The notes under the pieces were generated by a model that did no database searches, was not told where the DNA came from, and saw nothing but the letters and a program-made list of their open reading frames with translations. The position numbers and the translations under genes were made by a program. Of a stretch of DNA of 64,000 bases, positions 50,453-59,400 are shown one piece after another (the stretch's first letter is position 1; every line of letters begins with the position of its first letter). The DNA comes from Agromyces luteolus (GTDB lineage Bacteria; Actinomycetota; Actinomycetes; Actinomycetales; Microbacteriaceae), in the NCBI RefSeq assembly GCF_009729855.1, contig NZ_WODA01000023.1, forward strand, positions 186,001 to 250,000, read 5' to 3'.

Positions 50453-50503
50453 GCAACCAAACGGTTGCACACACTCGAGGGGCAATGCAACCATTGAGTT
50501 GCA
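50453..50503. promoter_or_regulatory. Two similar palindromes upstream of the SDR gene
   Basis: GCAACC-AAAC-GGTTGC (50453-50468) and TGCAAC-CATTGA-GTTGCA (50486-50503) are inverted repeats of like sequence with centres 34 bp apart. They lie between the leftward SDR gene and the rightward PadR gene. They differ from the PadR palindrome, so they likely bind another regulator. Confidence 0.6.
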
Positions 50504-50544
50504 TTTCGACATCGCCTCAGGACTGATCCTCCTTCCTCTGGACT

Positions 50545-50576
50545 TATACGCACATAGGTGCGTATAGTCACGAACA
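50545..50576 (+). promoter_or_regulatory. PadR operator overlapping a leaderless promoter
   Basis: TATACGCAC (50545-50553) and GTGCGTATA (50558-50566) are perfect 9-bp inverted arms with a 4-bp spacer. The -10 hexamer TATAGT (50563-50568) overlaps the right arm and ends 7 bases before the PadR start codon. Confidence 0.75.
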
Positions 50577-50926
50577 TGCCACGACGACGCCCGGGAGTGC
50601 TCCTCCCGATCGAGCTCGCGATCCTCGATGCGGGCCTCACCATCCAGCCGCGCGAGGGGTCGTTCTTCGGGTTCGCGCTCGCGCGCACGCTCGCCGAACG
50701 AGACGGGTCCGCGCTCGTCTCGCACGGCACGCTCTACCGAGCCCTGAACCGAATGGATGCCGCGGGGCTGCTCGAATCCGAGTGGGAAGCGCCCGAGCTG
50801 GCCGAGGCCGACGGGCGGCCGCGCCGCCGGCTCTACCGCGTGACCGGGGCCGGCGAGGCCGCGTTTCGCGCCGCCGCCCGCACCGAGCAGCAGCGCGGCA
50901 CCGTGACCGGCGAGGCGCTCGCATGA
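50576..50926 (+). CDS. PadR family transcriptional regulator
   Basis: This 116-residue protein has a winged helix of PadR type (ELAILDAGL ... GSFFGFALARTL, HGTLYRALNRMDAAGLLES, RRRLYRVTGAGEAAFRAA). It is the first gene of a three-gene operon and controls a membrane protein and an anchored protein downstream; the stop overlaps the next start. The leaderless promoter is covered by a perfect palindrome, suggesting autorepression. Confidence 0.87.
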   Translation: MPRRRPGVLLPIELAILDAGLTIQPREGSFFGFALARTLAERDGSALVSHGTLYRALNRMDAAGLLESEWEAPELAEADGRPRRRLYRVTGAGEAAFRAAARTEQQRGTVTGEALA

Positions 50927-51657
50927 GCGGCCGGAGCGACCGGGCGGTGGAACGCGCCGCCCGCGCGACGCTGCACTGGACGCTGCGGTACACCGGCGGA
51001 CTCGATCCGCTCGTGGCGGCCGACCGCCAGGACGAGATCCTCTCCGACCTGCACGAGCAGACCGCATGGGCGACCGAGGCCGGCATCGGCGAGCGCGCCA
51101 CGGCTCGGTCGATCCGAGCACGGATGCTGCGCGGCATCCCGGCCGACCTCGGCTGGCGGCGCGCGCAGCTCTCGGGCCGAGAGGGAATCCGGTTGAGCCT
51201 GCCGCGCGTCGACGGGCTGCTCCTCGCCGCGGTCGCCGTCATCGGCGTCGTGCAGGTCGGCGTCGGCGCGTTCATCGCCGCCCGCCACGTGCGGGCCCTG
51301 CTGATCGGCGACATCGGCTTCATCCCGAACGCGGCGGCGCTCACCATCGCCCTCGGCTCGGTCGCGCTCGTCGCCACCGCGCTGCTCGGGCACCGGCGCA
51401 CGCGGCCATGGGGTGCGGCGCTGCTCGCCGTCACCGGCCTCCTGATCTTCGCCCAGAGCGTGAATGCGCTGTACTACCTCAGCGCGACCGCGCTCCTCGT
51501 GATCAACGGCGTGACGTGGCTCGAACCGGCCGCCTACGCCGTCGGCACCGGCGTCGCCATCCTCTGCCTCGCCGCCACCGCCCAGTGGGCGAACCCCGCG
51601 CGCCGACCCTCGGCCGCGTCCGCGGCATCCGCCCTCACCGGAGAGGAATCGCGATGA
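50923..51657 (+). CDS. PadR-associated membrane protein
   Basis: This 244-residue protein has an N-terminal cytoplasmic helical segment (about 1-85) like the HAAS-type signalling domains that pair with PadR regulators, then four to five membrane helices (about 97-230). It could sense a membrane signal and control PadR. Overlapping ATGA at both ends shows tight operon coupling. No named family. Confidence 0.65.
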   Translation: MSGRSDRAVERAARATLHWTLRYTGGLDPLVAADRQDEILSDLHEQTAWATEAGIGERATARSIRARMLRGIPADLGWRRAQLSGREGIRLSLPRVDGLLLAAVAVIGVVQVGVGAFIAARHVRALLIGDIGFIPNAAALTIALGSVALVATALLGHRRTRPWGAALLAVTGLLIFAQSVNALYYLSATALLVINGVTWLEPAAYAVGTGVAILCLAATAQWANPARRPSAASAASALTGEESR

Positions 51658-52379
51658 ACCTGCAGGACCTGCTCGACGATGAGCGACGACGCGAAGCCGA
51701 GCGACAGGGCAGACGGATGCCGCGGCGCCGCGTCGTCCTCCTGGTCGGCGCCCTCGGGGCCGCCATCGCCATCGGGACCGGCGCGGCGCTCACCGCGGCG
51801 GCCGTCTCCGAGATCAACGGATACGAGCAGTTGGCGGCCGCGGCCACGGCGACTCCGGCCGTGTCGACGCCCGCGCCCGACACCGCGGCGGACCCGACGC
51901 CCACGACGACCGAGCCCGGTCCGAGTGCGTCGCCGGCACCGGCATCCGCTTCCGACGAGGCATCCGCTGCCGGCGACGGTGTCGCTGAACCGGCTCCCGG
52001 CGGCATCGCCACCATCCGCGGGTACACCGTGTACGACGAGACCTCCGACCTCGACCTGATCCCGAGGCCGTCGGCGGAGTTCGTCGAGGAGTGGGCGCTC
52101 GACGTCGAGACGATCCTCATGCAGAGCCACCTCGACGCGAAGTGCATGGCCGAGAAGGGGTTCACCGCGGCGTACATCCCGATGTGGCAGACGTGGGAGA
52201 ACGGCGACATGATGGCGGTGCTCGAGGAGCTCGATGCGTTCAACGACGCCCGGACTCCCGAATGGCAGGAGGCGTTCTGGGGCGCCGACGACCAGCCGCT
52301 CGGCGACGCCTACGACTGGAAGCAGGCCGGATGCCACGGGGCGTCCGTGCACTTCACCGGAATGGACGACGCCAACTAG
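51654..52379 (+). CDS. Membrane-anchored exported protein of unknown function
   Basis: This 241-residue protein has a basic N-terminus, a membrane helix (about 25-50), a Pro/Ala/Ser/Thr-rich linker (about 65-115), and an exported C-terminal domain with two Cys (AKCMAEKGF and AGCHGAS) that could form a disulfide. That domain also shows EWQEAFWGADDQPLGDAYDW. Last gene of the PadR operon. No family recognised. The stop overlaps the LysR stop on the other strand. Confidence 0.65.
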   Translation: MNLQDLLDDERRREAERQGRRMPRRRVVLLVGALGAAIAIGTGAALTAAAVSEINGYEQLAAAATATPAVSTPAPDTAADPTPTTTEPGPSASPAPASASDEASAAGDGVAEPAPGGIATIRGYTVYDETSDLDLIPRPSAEFVEEWALDVETILMQSHLDAKCMAEKGFTAAYIPMWQTWENGDMMAVLEELDAFNDARTPEWQEAFWGADDQPLGDAYDWKQAGCHGASVHFTGMDDAN

Positions 52380-53317
52380 GCACTCTCGCGACTGGCCGCG
52401 CCGACCCGCACCGCGTCCAGCACCGCCTGCAGCGCCGGCGAATCCGCCTGGCTGCGGCGATGCACGGCCGCGACCCCGCGAACCGACGCGGGCTGCACGG
52501 TCGGGATCGCCACGAGGTCGTCGGGCAGCGGCGACCGACCGAGCCGCGGCACCAGCGCCACCCCGAGACCGGCGCGCACGAGCTCGAGGTGGTTCTCGAA
52601 CTCCATCGACTCGTGCACGATGCGCGGCGCGTTCGAGACGCCGTCGAACAGGCGACGCAACCACTGCCGGCAGATCGTCGAGTCGAACGTCGCGACCCAC
52701 TCCTCCTCGGCGAGGTCGGCCGGGGTCAGCTCGGCGCGGCCCGCGAGCGGATGCTCGCGGCGCAGGATCACGTCCGCGACATCCGTGAACAGGGGCGTCT
52801 CGACCAGGTGATCGGGCATCGCCAGCGCGACGTTGCCCCACCGGTGCACGATGCCCAGGTCGCGCTGACCGGATGCCACGAGCGCGATCGTCTCCCACGG
52901 CTCGCTCTCCCGCATCGGCACCCGAAGCTCCGGATGCTCGGCGCGCAGCCGCGGCAGCACGTCGACGAGCAGGCCCCGCACCGCCGTCGAGAACGCGCCG
53001 ATGCGCACCTCGCCCGTGATGCGGCGCGCAGCCGCGCCATCCGCCCCCTGCCCGACGCCGGTGAGGTGCAGGTCGGCTTCGATGCGCTCGAGGTCGGCGA
53101 GCACCGTCGCCGAGGACGTGACGAGGTGGCGGCCGGCATCCGTCAGCACGACCCCGCGACCCGCCCGCTCGAGCAGCGCGACCCGCGTGCCGCGCTCGAG
53201 GCGCTTGATCTGCTGGGACACCGCCGACGGCGTGAAGCCGAGCGCATCGGCCGCGGCCGCGACGCTGCCGTTCGTGGCCACCGCACGCAGCGCGACCACG
53301 GCTTCGAGATCGATCAT
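52376..53317 (-). CDS. LysR family transcriptional regulator
   Basis: This 313-residue LysR protein has the N-terminal helix-turn-helix (LRAVATNGSVAAAADALGFTPSAVSQQIKRLE) and a two-lobed substrate-binding domain. It is divergent from an EamA transporter it probably activates. A TAGCAT hexamer lies 6 bases before the ATG and no ribosome site is visible, so the transcript is probably leaderless. Confidence 0.88.
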   Translation of the reverse strand: MIDLEAVVALRAVATNGSVAAAADALGFTPSAVSQQIKRLERGTRVALLERAGRGVVLTDAGRHLVTSSATVLADLERIEADLHLTGVGQGADGAAARRITGEVRIGAFSTAVRGLLVDVLPRLRAEHPELRVPMRESEPWETIALVASGQRDLGIVHRWGNVALAMPDHLVETPLFTDVADVILRREHPLAGRAELTPADLAEEEWVATFDSTICRQWLRRLFDGVSNAPRIVHESMEFENHLELVRAGLGVALVPRLGRSPLPDDLVAIPTVQPASVRGVAAVHRRSQADSPALQAVLDAVRVGAASRESA

Positions 53318-53389
53318 GCAGTGATGCTACCGATTCACGAGCAGAAATGGTCGCTGGTGTTTCCGGATGCCGCGGGCGAACCTTGACCC

Positions 53390-54349
53390 ATGACGAGACG
53401 CGACATGCTGCTGGCGGCCCTGGTGGCGACGATGTGGGGCTTCAACTTCGTCGTCATCGACTGGGGCATGGACGGCATCCCGCCGCTGTTCTTCGTCGCC
53501 ATCCGGTTCGCGGTGGTCGCTCTCGCCGTCGTCCTCGTGCCGCGCCCGCTCGCGAGCTGGAAGACCGTCGTCGGCGTCGGCCTCTTCATGAGCCTCGGCC
53601 AGTTCGCCCTGCTCTACACGTCGATCGCGCTCGGGCTGCAGCCCGGCATCGCCGCCCTGCTGCTGCAGGCGCAGGTCGTGCTCACGATCCTCGTCGCCGC
53701 GCTCGCGCTGCGCGAGCGACCCACGCGGTTGCAGGTCGCGGGCGTGCTGCTCGGAACGGTCGGGCTCGGCGTCGTGGCGTTCGGCCGCGGCGGCGACGCA
53801 CCCGCGCTCGCGGTCGTGCTGTGCCTGCTCGCCGCGCTCTCGTGGGCGATCGGGAATGTCATCTCGCGGAAGGCCGGACCGGTCGCGCCCGAACGTCGGT
53901 TCGGGGCGCTGTCGCTCACGGTGTGGTCGTCGCTCGTCGTGCCGCTGCCCGCGCTCGGTCTCTCGGCGCTCATCGAGGGGCCCGACGCCATCGCCGCCGG
54001 CATCGCCGCGTTCGGATGGCGCCCGCTGCTCTCGACGCTCTACACCGCGGGCCTCTGCACGCTCGTCGGGTACGCGATCTTCAACGGGCTGCTCGCGCGC
54101 AACCGTTCGGCGTCGGTCGTGCCGTGGGTGCTGCTCGCGCCGGTCGTCGCCATGGCGTCGGCGGCGCTGCTGCTCGGGCAGGTGCCGAACGTGTGGGAGA
54201 CCGTCGGTGGGGTGGTGCTCGTGGCCGGAGTGTTCGTGGCGAACGCGCCGGGCCGGCGGAAGGGGGCGGTGCCGGCAGCGGGGGCGGCGGGCGCGGCGCC
54301 TGCGCCTGAGGCATCCGCTCTGGACCCGATCTCGCCGCGATCGGGGTGA
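53390..54349 (+). CDS. EamA (DMT) family transporter
   Basis: This 319-residue protein has ten membrane helices in two EamA repeats (about residues 4-140 and 148-288) and motifs such as LREPT-like LRERPTRLQVAGVLLG. Close relatives export amino acids and metabolites (YdeD/RhaT type). A C-terminal Ala/Pro tail follows. It is divergent from a LysR regulator. Confidence 0.88.
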   Translation: MTRRDMLLAALVATMWGFNFVVIDWGMDGIPPLFFVAIRFAVVALAVVLVPRPLASWKTVVGVGLFMSLGQFALLYTSIALGLQPGIAALLLQAQVVLTILVAALALRERPTRLQVAGVLLGTVGLGVVAFGRGGDAPALAVVLCLLAALSWAIGNVISRKAGPVAPERRFGALSLTVWSSLVVPLPALGLSALIEGPDAIAAGIAAFGWRPLLSTLYTAGLCTLVGYAIFNGLLARNRSASVVPWVLLAPVVAMASAALLLGQVPNVWETVGGVVLVAGVFVANAPGRRKGAVPAAGAAGAAPAPEASALDPISPRSG

Positions 54350-54404
54350 CGAGAATCCGGCCGCCCAGCGTCGAGACGACGATGGGGCGCCGGAACCTCC
54401 GCAC

Positions 54405-55436
54405 TCAGACGTCGGCGGGTGCCGCGAGCCGCTCCCCCAGCCAATTCCGCGCCCGGCTGTGGAACGCGTGCGTCACGTCGGCGGTGCGGGCGATCGACTC
54501 GAAGCCGTGCGGTGCGCCGGGCACCACGTCGACCGTGCACTCGACGCCCGCATCGCGGAGCGCCGAGGCGTAGGCGAGATCCTCGTCGTGGAACAGGTCG
54601 ATGTCGCCGACACCGATCCACGCCGGCGGCAGCCCGGTCAGGTCGGCACGGCGGGCGGGAACGGCGAAGTCGCGCACGTCGTCGGCGCCGAGCGGCGCCT
54701 GCAGGTACGACGACCAGCCGACGAGGTTGTCGCGGTTGGTCCAGGCGAAGTGCCGCACGGCGTCGAGGTCGCGCCGCGCCGCGGTGCGGTCGTCGAGCAT
54801 CGGGCAGTACAGCAGTTGTGCGACGGGCTGCGACCCGCCCTCGTCGAGCAGGCGTTGGGCGAGCGCGGCAGCGAGCCCGCCTCCGGCGCTCTGTCCGCCG
54901 ACCGCGACCCGTGCGGGGTCGATGCCGCGCGCGGCGGCGGCATCCTGCAGCCACTGCCATGCCGCGACGCAGTCGTCGAGCGGGGCCGGGAACGGATGCT
55001 CCGGGGCCAGCCGGTACTCGACGGACACGACGACGATGCCGAGTCGCTCCGCGAGCCGCGCGCACCAGGGGTCGTCCTGCGCGGCGGCGCCTATCACGAG
55101 TCCGCCACCGTGGATCCACAGCAGCGCGCCGCGAGCACCGGACTCGGACTCGGCCGACGTGGCCTCGGGTGCCACGGACGTGGCTGCGTCGGTGGGGGTG
55201 AACACCCGCACCCCGGTGCCGGGAACGACGAAGTCGACCCGCTCGAACCCCACGCCCTCGGCCGTCTTCGGCGCCGGGATGAGCGCGAGCGCCGCCTGCG
55301 CCATCCGCCGCTGCCACGAGTGGCGGACCTGCGGGCGGGGGAACCACCGATAGGCGCGTCGGAGCTCCGGATGCAGGTCGTCGATGCGCATGCGCGAGGG
55401 GGCGGGTTTCATGTCATCTGAGCGGGGGCTTGTCAT
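54405..55436 (-). CDS. Alpha/beta hydrolase of the hormone-sensitive lipase family
   Basis: This 343-residue esterase has the HGGG oxyanion motif (LLWIHGGGLVIG), the nucleophile elbow GQSAGGG, the Asp in GDIDLFHDED and the His in GAPHGFE. It hydrolyses short acyl esters. ATG 55436 was chosen for the GAGAG just before it; ATG 55412 is an alternative. It is divergent from a PadR-type regulator and may be its target. Confidence 0.88.
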   Translation of the reverse strand: MTSPRSDDMKPAPSRMRIDDLHPELRRAYRWFPRPQVRHSWQRRMAQAALALIPAPKTAEGVGFERVDFVVPGTGVRVFTPTDAATSVAPEATSAESESGARGALLWIHGGGLVIGAAAQDDPWCARLAERLGIVVVSVEYRLAPEHPFPAPLDDCVAAWQWLQDAAAARGIDPARVAVGGQSAGGGLAAALAQRLLDEGGSQPVAQLLYCPMLDDRTAARRDLDAVRHFAWTNRDNLVGWSSYLQAPLGADDVRDFAVPARRADLTGLPPAWIGVGDIDLFHDEDLAYASALRDAGVECTVDVVPGAPHGFESIARTADVTHAFHSRARNWLGERLAAPADV

Positions 55437-55499
55437 CGTGCTCTCGATTCTGGTGCACGCGAATCCTCTCGGCAGATTCCCGACCTGTGCGAAGCGAAG

Positions 55500-55520
55500 C
55501 GATATATCGTTGACATATCG
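55500..55520. promoter_or_regulatory. Palindromic site between esterase and PadR genes
   Basis: CGATATATCG (55500-55509) is a perfect 10-bp palindrome directly followed by TTGACA and CATATCG, so ATAT steps repeat around CGTTGAC. It lies 38 bp before the PadR start and 63 bp before the esterase start and is the likely PadR operator. Confidence 0.5.
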
Positions 55521-55557
55521 TCGAGACCCGATCAGGGCCCGCTTCAGGGAGGTCATC

Positions 55558-56181
55558 ATGAGCGATTCAGGTTCGTACACGGGCGGCGGCTTCGGCAGCG
55601 GCCCGGGCAATTGGGGCAGGGGCAGCTGGGGCGGCGGCAACCCGGGCCAGGGCCTCTGGGAGGCGATGGAACAGCTCCGCGGCATGTTCGAGCAGAAGGT
55701 CGCCCCCCGCATGGGGAAGGGCGACGTGCGAGCGGCGGTGCTCGCGCTCCTGGCCGAGAAACCGATGCACGGATACCAGATCATCACCGAGATCGCCGAG
55801 CGCAGCGGCGGCGCGTGGAAGCCGAGCGCGGGCTCGGTGTATCCGACCCTGCAGCTGCTCGCCGACGAGGGGCTCATCACCGCCGAGGAATCGGGCGGGC
55901 GCAAGACGTACACGCTGACCGAGGCGGGCACGGCCGAGGCCGAGGCATCCGCTGACCGCGGCACGCCGCCCTGGCCGACGCCGCCCGGGAGCGGCAGCGG
56001 CACCGGCGGCGGCGGCGGACGTGACTGGGGCATGTCGGGCGCGCTGCCCAAGGCCGGCATCGAGCTCGCGCAGGCGGCCGCGCAGGTCGGCCGCACCGGC
56101 ACCCCCGAGCAGGTGAAGGAAGCGGTCGAGGTGCTGGAGGACGCACGCCGCCGGCTCTACTCGATCCTCGCCCAGGGCTGA
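55558..56181 (+). CDS. PadR family regulator with Gly-rich N-terminus
   Basis: This 207-residue protein has a Gly/Trp-rich N-terminal 40 residues (GGGFGSGPGNWGRG), a PadR winged helix (about 55-130, VLALLAEKPMHGYQIITEI and GSVYPTLQLLADEGLI), and a C-terminal helical part after a Gly/Pro linker. AGGGAGG precedes the start. It is divergent from the esterase gene, which it may repress. Confidence 0.85.
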   Translation: MSDSGSYTGGGFGSGPGNWGRGSWGGGNPGQGLWEAMEQLRGMFEQKVAPRMGKGDVRAAVLALLAEKPMHGYQIITEIAERSGGAWKPSAGSVYPTLQLLADEGLITAEESGGRKTYTLTEAGTAEAEASADRGTPPWPTPPGSGSGTGGGGGRDWGMSGALPKAGIELAQAAAQVGRTGTPEQVKEAVEVLEDARRRLYSILAQG

Positions 56182-56218
56182 CCGAGTGCCCTCGACACGT
56201 CGGCATCCGGCAGGCAGG

Positions 56219-57958
56219 ATGCCCGATGTGGGGAACACGCGCGCCCGCTACCGGCGGATCCTCCGATTCGCCGCCAGGTACATCATCCAGACCTGGTGGT
56301 TCGAGATCGTGCTGCCCCGGTTCGGGCTCGCGCGGTTCGCGGCGCGCGGGCGGGCGGCGCGGCTGACGCGCATCGCCGAGCGGTTCCACGTGCTGGCGGT
56401 CGACCTCGGCGGGCTCATGATCAAGGTCGGCCAGTACCTCTCATCGAGGCTCGACGTGCTCCCGCCCGAGATCACCCGCGAACTCGCCGGGCTGCAGGAC
56501 GAGGTGCCGCCCGTGCCGTTCGACGACATCCGCCGCCTCGCCGAGGTCGAGCTCGGGATGCCGCTCGAGCGCGCGTACGCGTCGTTCGACCCGACCCCGG
56601 TGGCCGCGGCATCCCTCGGCCAGGCGCACCGCGCCCGCCTCTCCCCCATCGACGCCGCCGACATGGGCTACGACGACGCCGTCGTCAAGGTGCAGCGGCC
56701 CGGCATCGAGGTCATCGTCGACGTCGACCTCGCGGCGCTCCGCCGCGTCGCCGACTGGCTCAGCCGCGTGCGGTTCGTCGCGAACCGCGTCGACCTGCCC
56801 GGCCTCGTCGAGGAGTTCGCCACCACGAGCCTCGAGGAGATCGACTACGTCAACGAGGCCGGCAACGCCGAGCGCTTCGCCGCGAGCTTCGCCGGCGACC
56901 CGCGCGTCGCCGCGCCCGAGGTGGTCTGGGAGCGCACCACCCGCCGCGTGCTCACCCTCGCCGACGTCACCGCGATCAAGATCAACGACCGCGCCGCGCT
57001 CATCGCCGCCGGCATCGACCCGAAGGCCGTCGCCGCGCAGTTCGCGACCGTCATGTTCGACCAGCTCTTCCGCGACGGGTACTTCCACGCCGACCCGCAC
57101 CCGGGCAACATCTTCGTCACGCCGGTCGGGGTGCTGTCGAGTGAGACGGATGCCGCGGGGCCGGCGCCGGACGCGGCATCCGCCGCCCCTGCGCCCACCT
57201 GGCAGCTGACCTTCATCGACTTCGGGATGATGGGCCAGGTGCCCGACGGGCTGCGGCAGGCGCTGCAGCAGCTGATGATCGCGGTCGCCGCGCGCGACGG
57301 GAAGCGGCTGGTCGAGAGCTTCCGCAGCGTCGGGTTCCTGCTGCCGACCGCCGAGACCGCGGAGCTCGAGCGGGCGATGACCGAACTGTTCGCGCGCTTC
57401 GGCGGCATGGGGTTCGCCGAGCTCGCGCAGGTCGACGAGCGCGAGCTGCGGAAGTTCGCGATCGAGTTCGGCGAGGTCATGCGCACCCTGCCGTTCCAGC
57501 TGCCCGAGAACTTCCTGCTCATCATCCGCGCCATGTCGCTCACCTCGGGCATGTGCAGCTCCCTCGACCCCGAGTTCAACATCTGGGACGCCGTCGAGCC
57601 CTACGCCGCCCAACTGCTGCGCGACGAACGCGGCAACCTCGTGCAGGCGCTCGGCAAGGAGGCCCTGTCGGTCGCCGGCACCGCCTGGCGGCTGCCGGGG
57701 CGCCTCGACAAGGTCGTCGACCGCATCGAGCAGGGCCGGCTCGTCGCGAACTCGCCGAAGATCGAACAGCGGATGTCGCGGCTCGAGCGCACGGCCGGCC
57801 GCATCGTGTCGGCGGTGATCTTCGTGGGGCTCTTCCTGGGAGGCATCCTGCTCCGACTCGACGAGCCGGTCTGGGGCGGGATCCTGCTCGGCGTATCGAT
57901 CGTCCCGCTGCTGCACGCGATGTTCGCGGGCGTGTTCGGGCGGCGCGGGGCGGGGTGA
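56219..57958 (+). CDS. ABC1/UbiB/AarF atypical kinase-like protein
   Basis: This 579-residue protein of the UbiB family has the KxGQ motif (LMIKVGQYLSSRLDVLPPEI), the Ala-rich loop (VAAASLGQAHRARL), the VVKVQRPG Lys, the catalytic-loop-like FHADPHPGNIFV and the Asp in FIDFGMMG. Two membrane helices close the chain. Family members help quinone or lipid metabolism. A short Ala/Pro insert (about 313-335) is unusual. ATG 56219 was used; GTG 56186 is possible. It lies downstream of the PadR gene. Confidence 0.88.
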   Translation: MPDVGNTRARYRRILRFAARYIIQTWWFEIVLPRFGLARFAARGRAARLTRIAERFHVLAVDLGGLMIKVGQYLSSRLDVLPPEITRELAGLQDEVPPVPFDDIRRLAEVELGMPLERAYASFDPTPVAAASLGQAHRARLSPIDAADMGYDDAVVKVQRPGIEVIVDVDLAALRRVADWLSRVRFVANRVDLPGLVEEFATTSLEEIDYVNEAGNAERFAASFAGDPRVAAPEVVWERTTRRVLTLADVTAIKINDRAALIAAGIDPKAVAAQFATVMFDQLFRDGYFHADPHPGNIFVTPVGVLSSETDAAGPAPDAASAAPAPTWQLTFIDFGMMGQVPDGLRQALQQLMIAVAARDGKRLVESFRSVGFLLPTAETAELERAMTELFARFGGMGFAELAQVDERELRKFAIEFGEVMRTLPFQLPENFLLIIRAMSLTSGMCSSLDPEFNIWDAVEPYAAQLLRDERGNLVQALGKEALSVAGTAWRLPGRLDKVVDRIEQGRLVANSPKIEQRMSRLERTAGRIVSAVIFVGLFLGGILLRLDEPVWGGILLGVSIVPLLHAMFAGVFGRRGAG

Positions 57959-58594
57959 TCAGGCCGACGCGTGCGGGGGCGTCGACTCCGGCACGATCGC
58001 GGTGACGACGTGGTCGACGATGCGCTGCACCTGCTCCTCGCCGAGGAGCCCGGGCATGGTCAGGTGCTCGAGAAGCAGCCCGGTCATCGCCAGGTAGAGC
58101 ACGAGGACGGTCGCCTCATCGCCAGGGAAGCCGCCGTCGACGTGGTCGGACGTCGCGCTCTCGAGGTTCCCGGCGAAGTGCCGAGTGACGGCGGGCGCGA
58201 GGCGCGGGTTGCGGGCCGCCTCGAGGCGCAGTTCGAAGAGCGCCACGTGGGCGGCCCGATCGGACATCGCGCGCTCGACGAGCCAGCGCATGAGCTCCCG
58301 CTCCGTATCGCGCGTGCGCGGTCGCGACATCCGCTTCGCGGTCTCGACCGGGTCGGGCGCGAGCCGTCCGAACACGTGTGCCGCGAGCTCGTCGACGAGC
58401 TGATCGCGCGATGCGAAGTAGTTCGACGCCGTGCCGGCGGGCGCGCCGGCCTCGCGGTCGACCGCGCCGAAGGTCAGTCCGCGGCTCCCATGGCCCGCGA
58501 TCACGTCCACCGCGGCGTCGAGCAATTGCCGTCGTCGCTCGGGGTTCCGAACCATCCGCGCTCTCCCGTCCAGGCCGTCAGCAGCTGTTGCCAT
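57959..58594 (-). CDS. TetR family transcriptional regulator
   Basis: This 211-residue TetR protein has its helix-turn-helix at about residues 17-65 (GAVDREAGAPAGTASNYFASRDQL). It is divergent from a RibD-type reductase gene; a 24-bp palindrome with perfect 10-bp arms lies between them. A CATAGT hexamer ends 7 bases before ATG 58594 with no ribosome site, so it is likely leaderless and autoregulated. Confidence 0.86.
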   Translation of the reverse strand: MATAADGLDGRARMVRNPERRRQLLDAAVDVIAGHGSRGLTFGAVDREAGAPAGTASNYFASRDQLVDELAAHVFGRLAPDPVETAKRMSRPRTRDTERELMRWLVERAMSDRAAHVALFELRLEAARNPRLAPAVTRHFAGNLESATSDHVDGGFPGDEATVLVLYLAMTGLLLEHLTMPGLLGEEQVQRIVDHVVTAIVPESTPPHASA

Positions 58595-58596
58595 TC

Positions 58597-58620
58597 TAAC
58601 CACTATGCATATAGTGGTTA
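58597..58620. promoter_or_regulatory. TetR operator between TetR and reductase genes
   Basis: TAACCACTAT (58597-58606) and ATAGTGGTTA (58611-58620) are perfect 10-bp inverted arms with 4-bp spacer. The -10 hexamers of both divergent genes (CATAGT leftward, TATAGT rightward at 58610-58615) lie inside it. Confidence 0.8.
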
Positions 58621-58668
58621 TGCCACCTGGCGACACGACTCGCCGCCCGCCCTCACCGAGAAGGACGC

Positions 58669-59244
58669 ATGCGACAGCTCATCTACTACATCTCGCTCTC
58701 CATCGACGGGTTCATCGCCGGCCCCGACGACGAGGTCGACTTCTTCCCTGGCTCCGACGAGTACATGACGTGGATGGTCGGCGACTACGGCGACGCCCTG
58801 CCGGGCGCGTTCCGCGAGAAGTTCGGCATCGCGGATGTCGCACCCTCGCGTTTCGACACGATCGTCATGGGCCGGCGCACGTACGACCCCGCGCTGCAGG
58901 TCGGCGTGACTTCGCCGTATCCGCACCTGCGCCAATACGTCGTCTCGCGCAGCCTCGAGCGACCCGACCCCGCCGTGACCGTCGTGGCCGACGACGTCGT
59001 GGCGACCGTGCGCGCGCTCAAGGCCGAGGATTCCACCCTCGACATCTACCTCGCCGGGGGCGGCCGCCTCGCCGGGCAGCTCCTCGACGAGATCGACGGG
59101 CTCGTGATCAAGCGCTACCCCGTCGTCGCCGGCGCGGGATTGCCGGCCTTCGGCCCCGACTTCGCACCGACGCAGTTCTCGCTCGACGCGGTCCGCTCGT
59201 TCGACGGCGGCAACCTCGTCGAGTGGTACTCGCGGACGGCGTGA
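58669..59244 (+). CDS. Dihydrofolate reductase family (RibD C-terminal) protein
   Basis: This 191-residue protein has the RibD/DHFR fold: LIYYISLSIDGFIAGPDDEVDF at the start, IVMGRRTYD, and DIYLAGGGRLAGQLLDEIDGL. Such orphan proteins are NADPH reductases of unknown substrate. GAGAAGGA precedes the ATG. Under control of the divergent TetR. Confidence 0.85.
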   Translation: MRQLIYYISLSIDGFIAGPDDEVDFFPGSDEYMTWMVGDYGDALPGAFREKFGIADVAPSRFDTIVMGRRTYDPALQVGVTSPYPHLRQYVVSRSLERPDPAVTVVADDVVATVRALKAEDSTLDIYLAGGGRLAGQLLDEIDGLVIKRYPVVAGAGLPAFGPDFAPTQFSLDAVRSFDGGNLVEWYSRTA

Positions 59245-59400
59245 GCGGCGACGCGGTCGGACGGCGGCGCAGTCCGCGACGATTCGAACCGGCACGGTCG
59301 GGATGGGGCGCTGCAGGCCGCCGGCATGCGGGGGGTCGGGCGGTCTCCGTCGCATCCACCCCCGCTTGCGGAGCACTCTCGCTCACGCGAGCATCGGACG

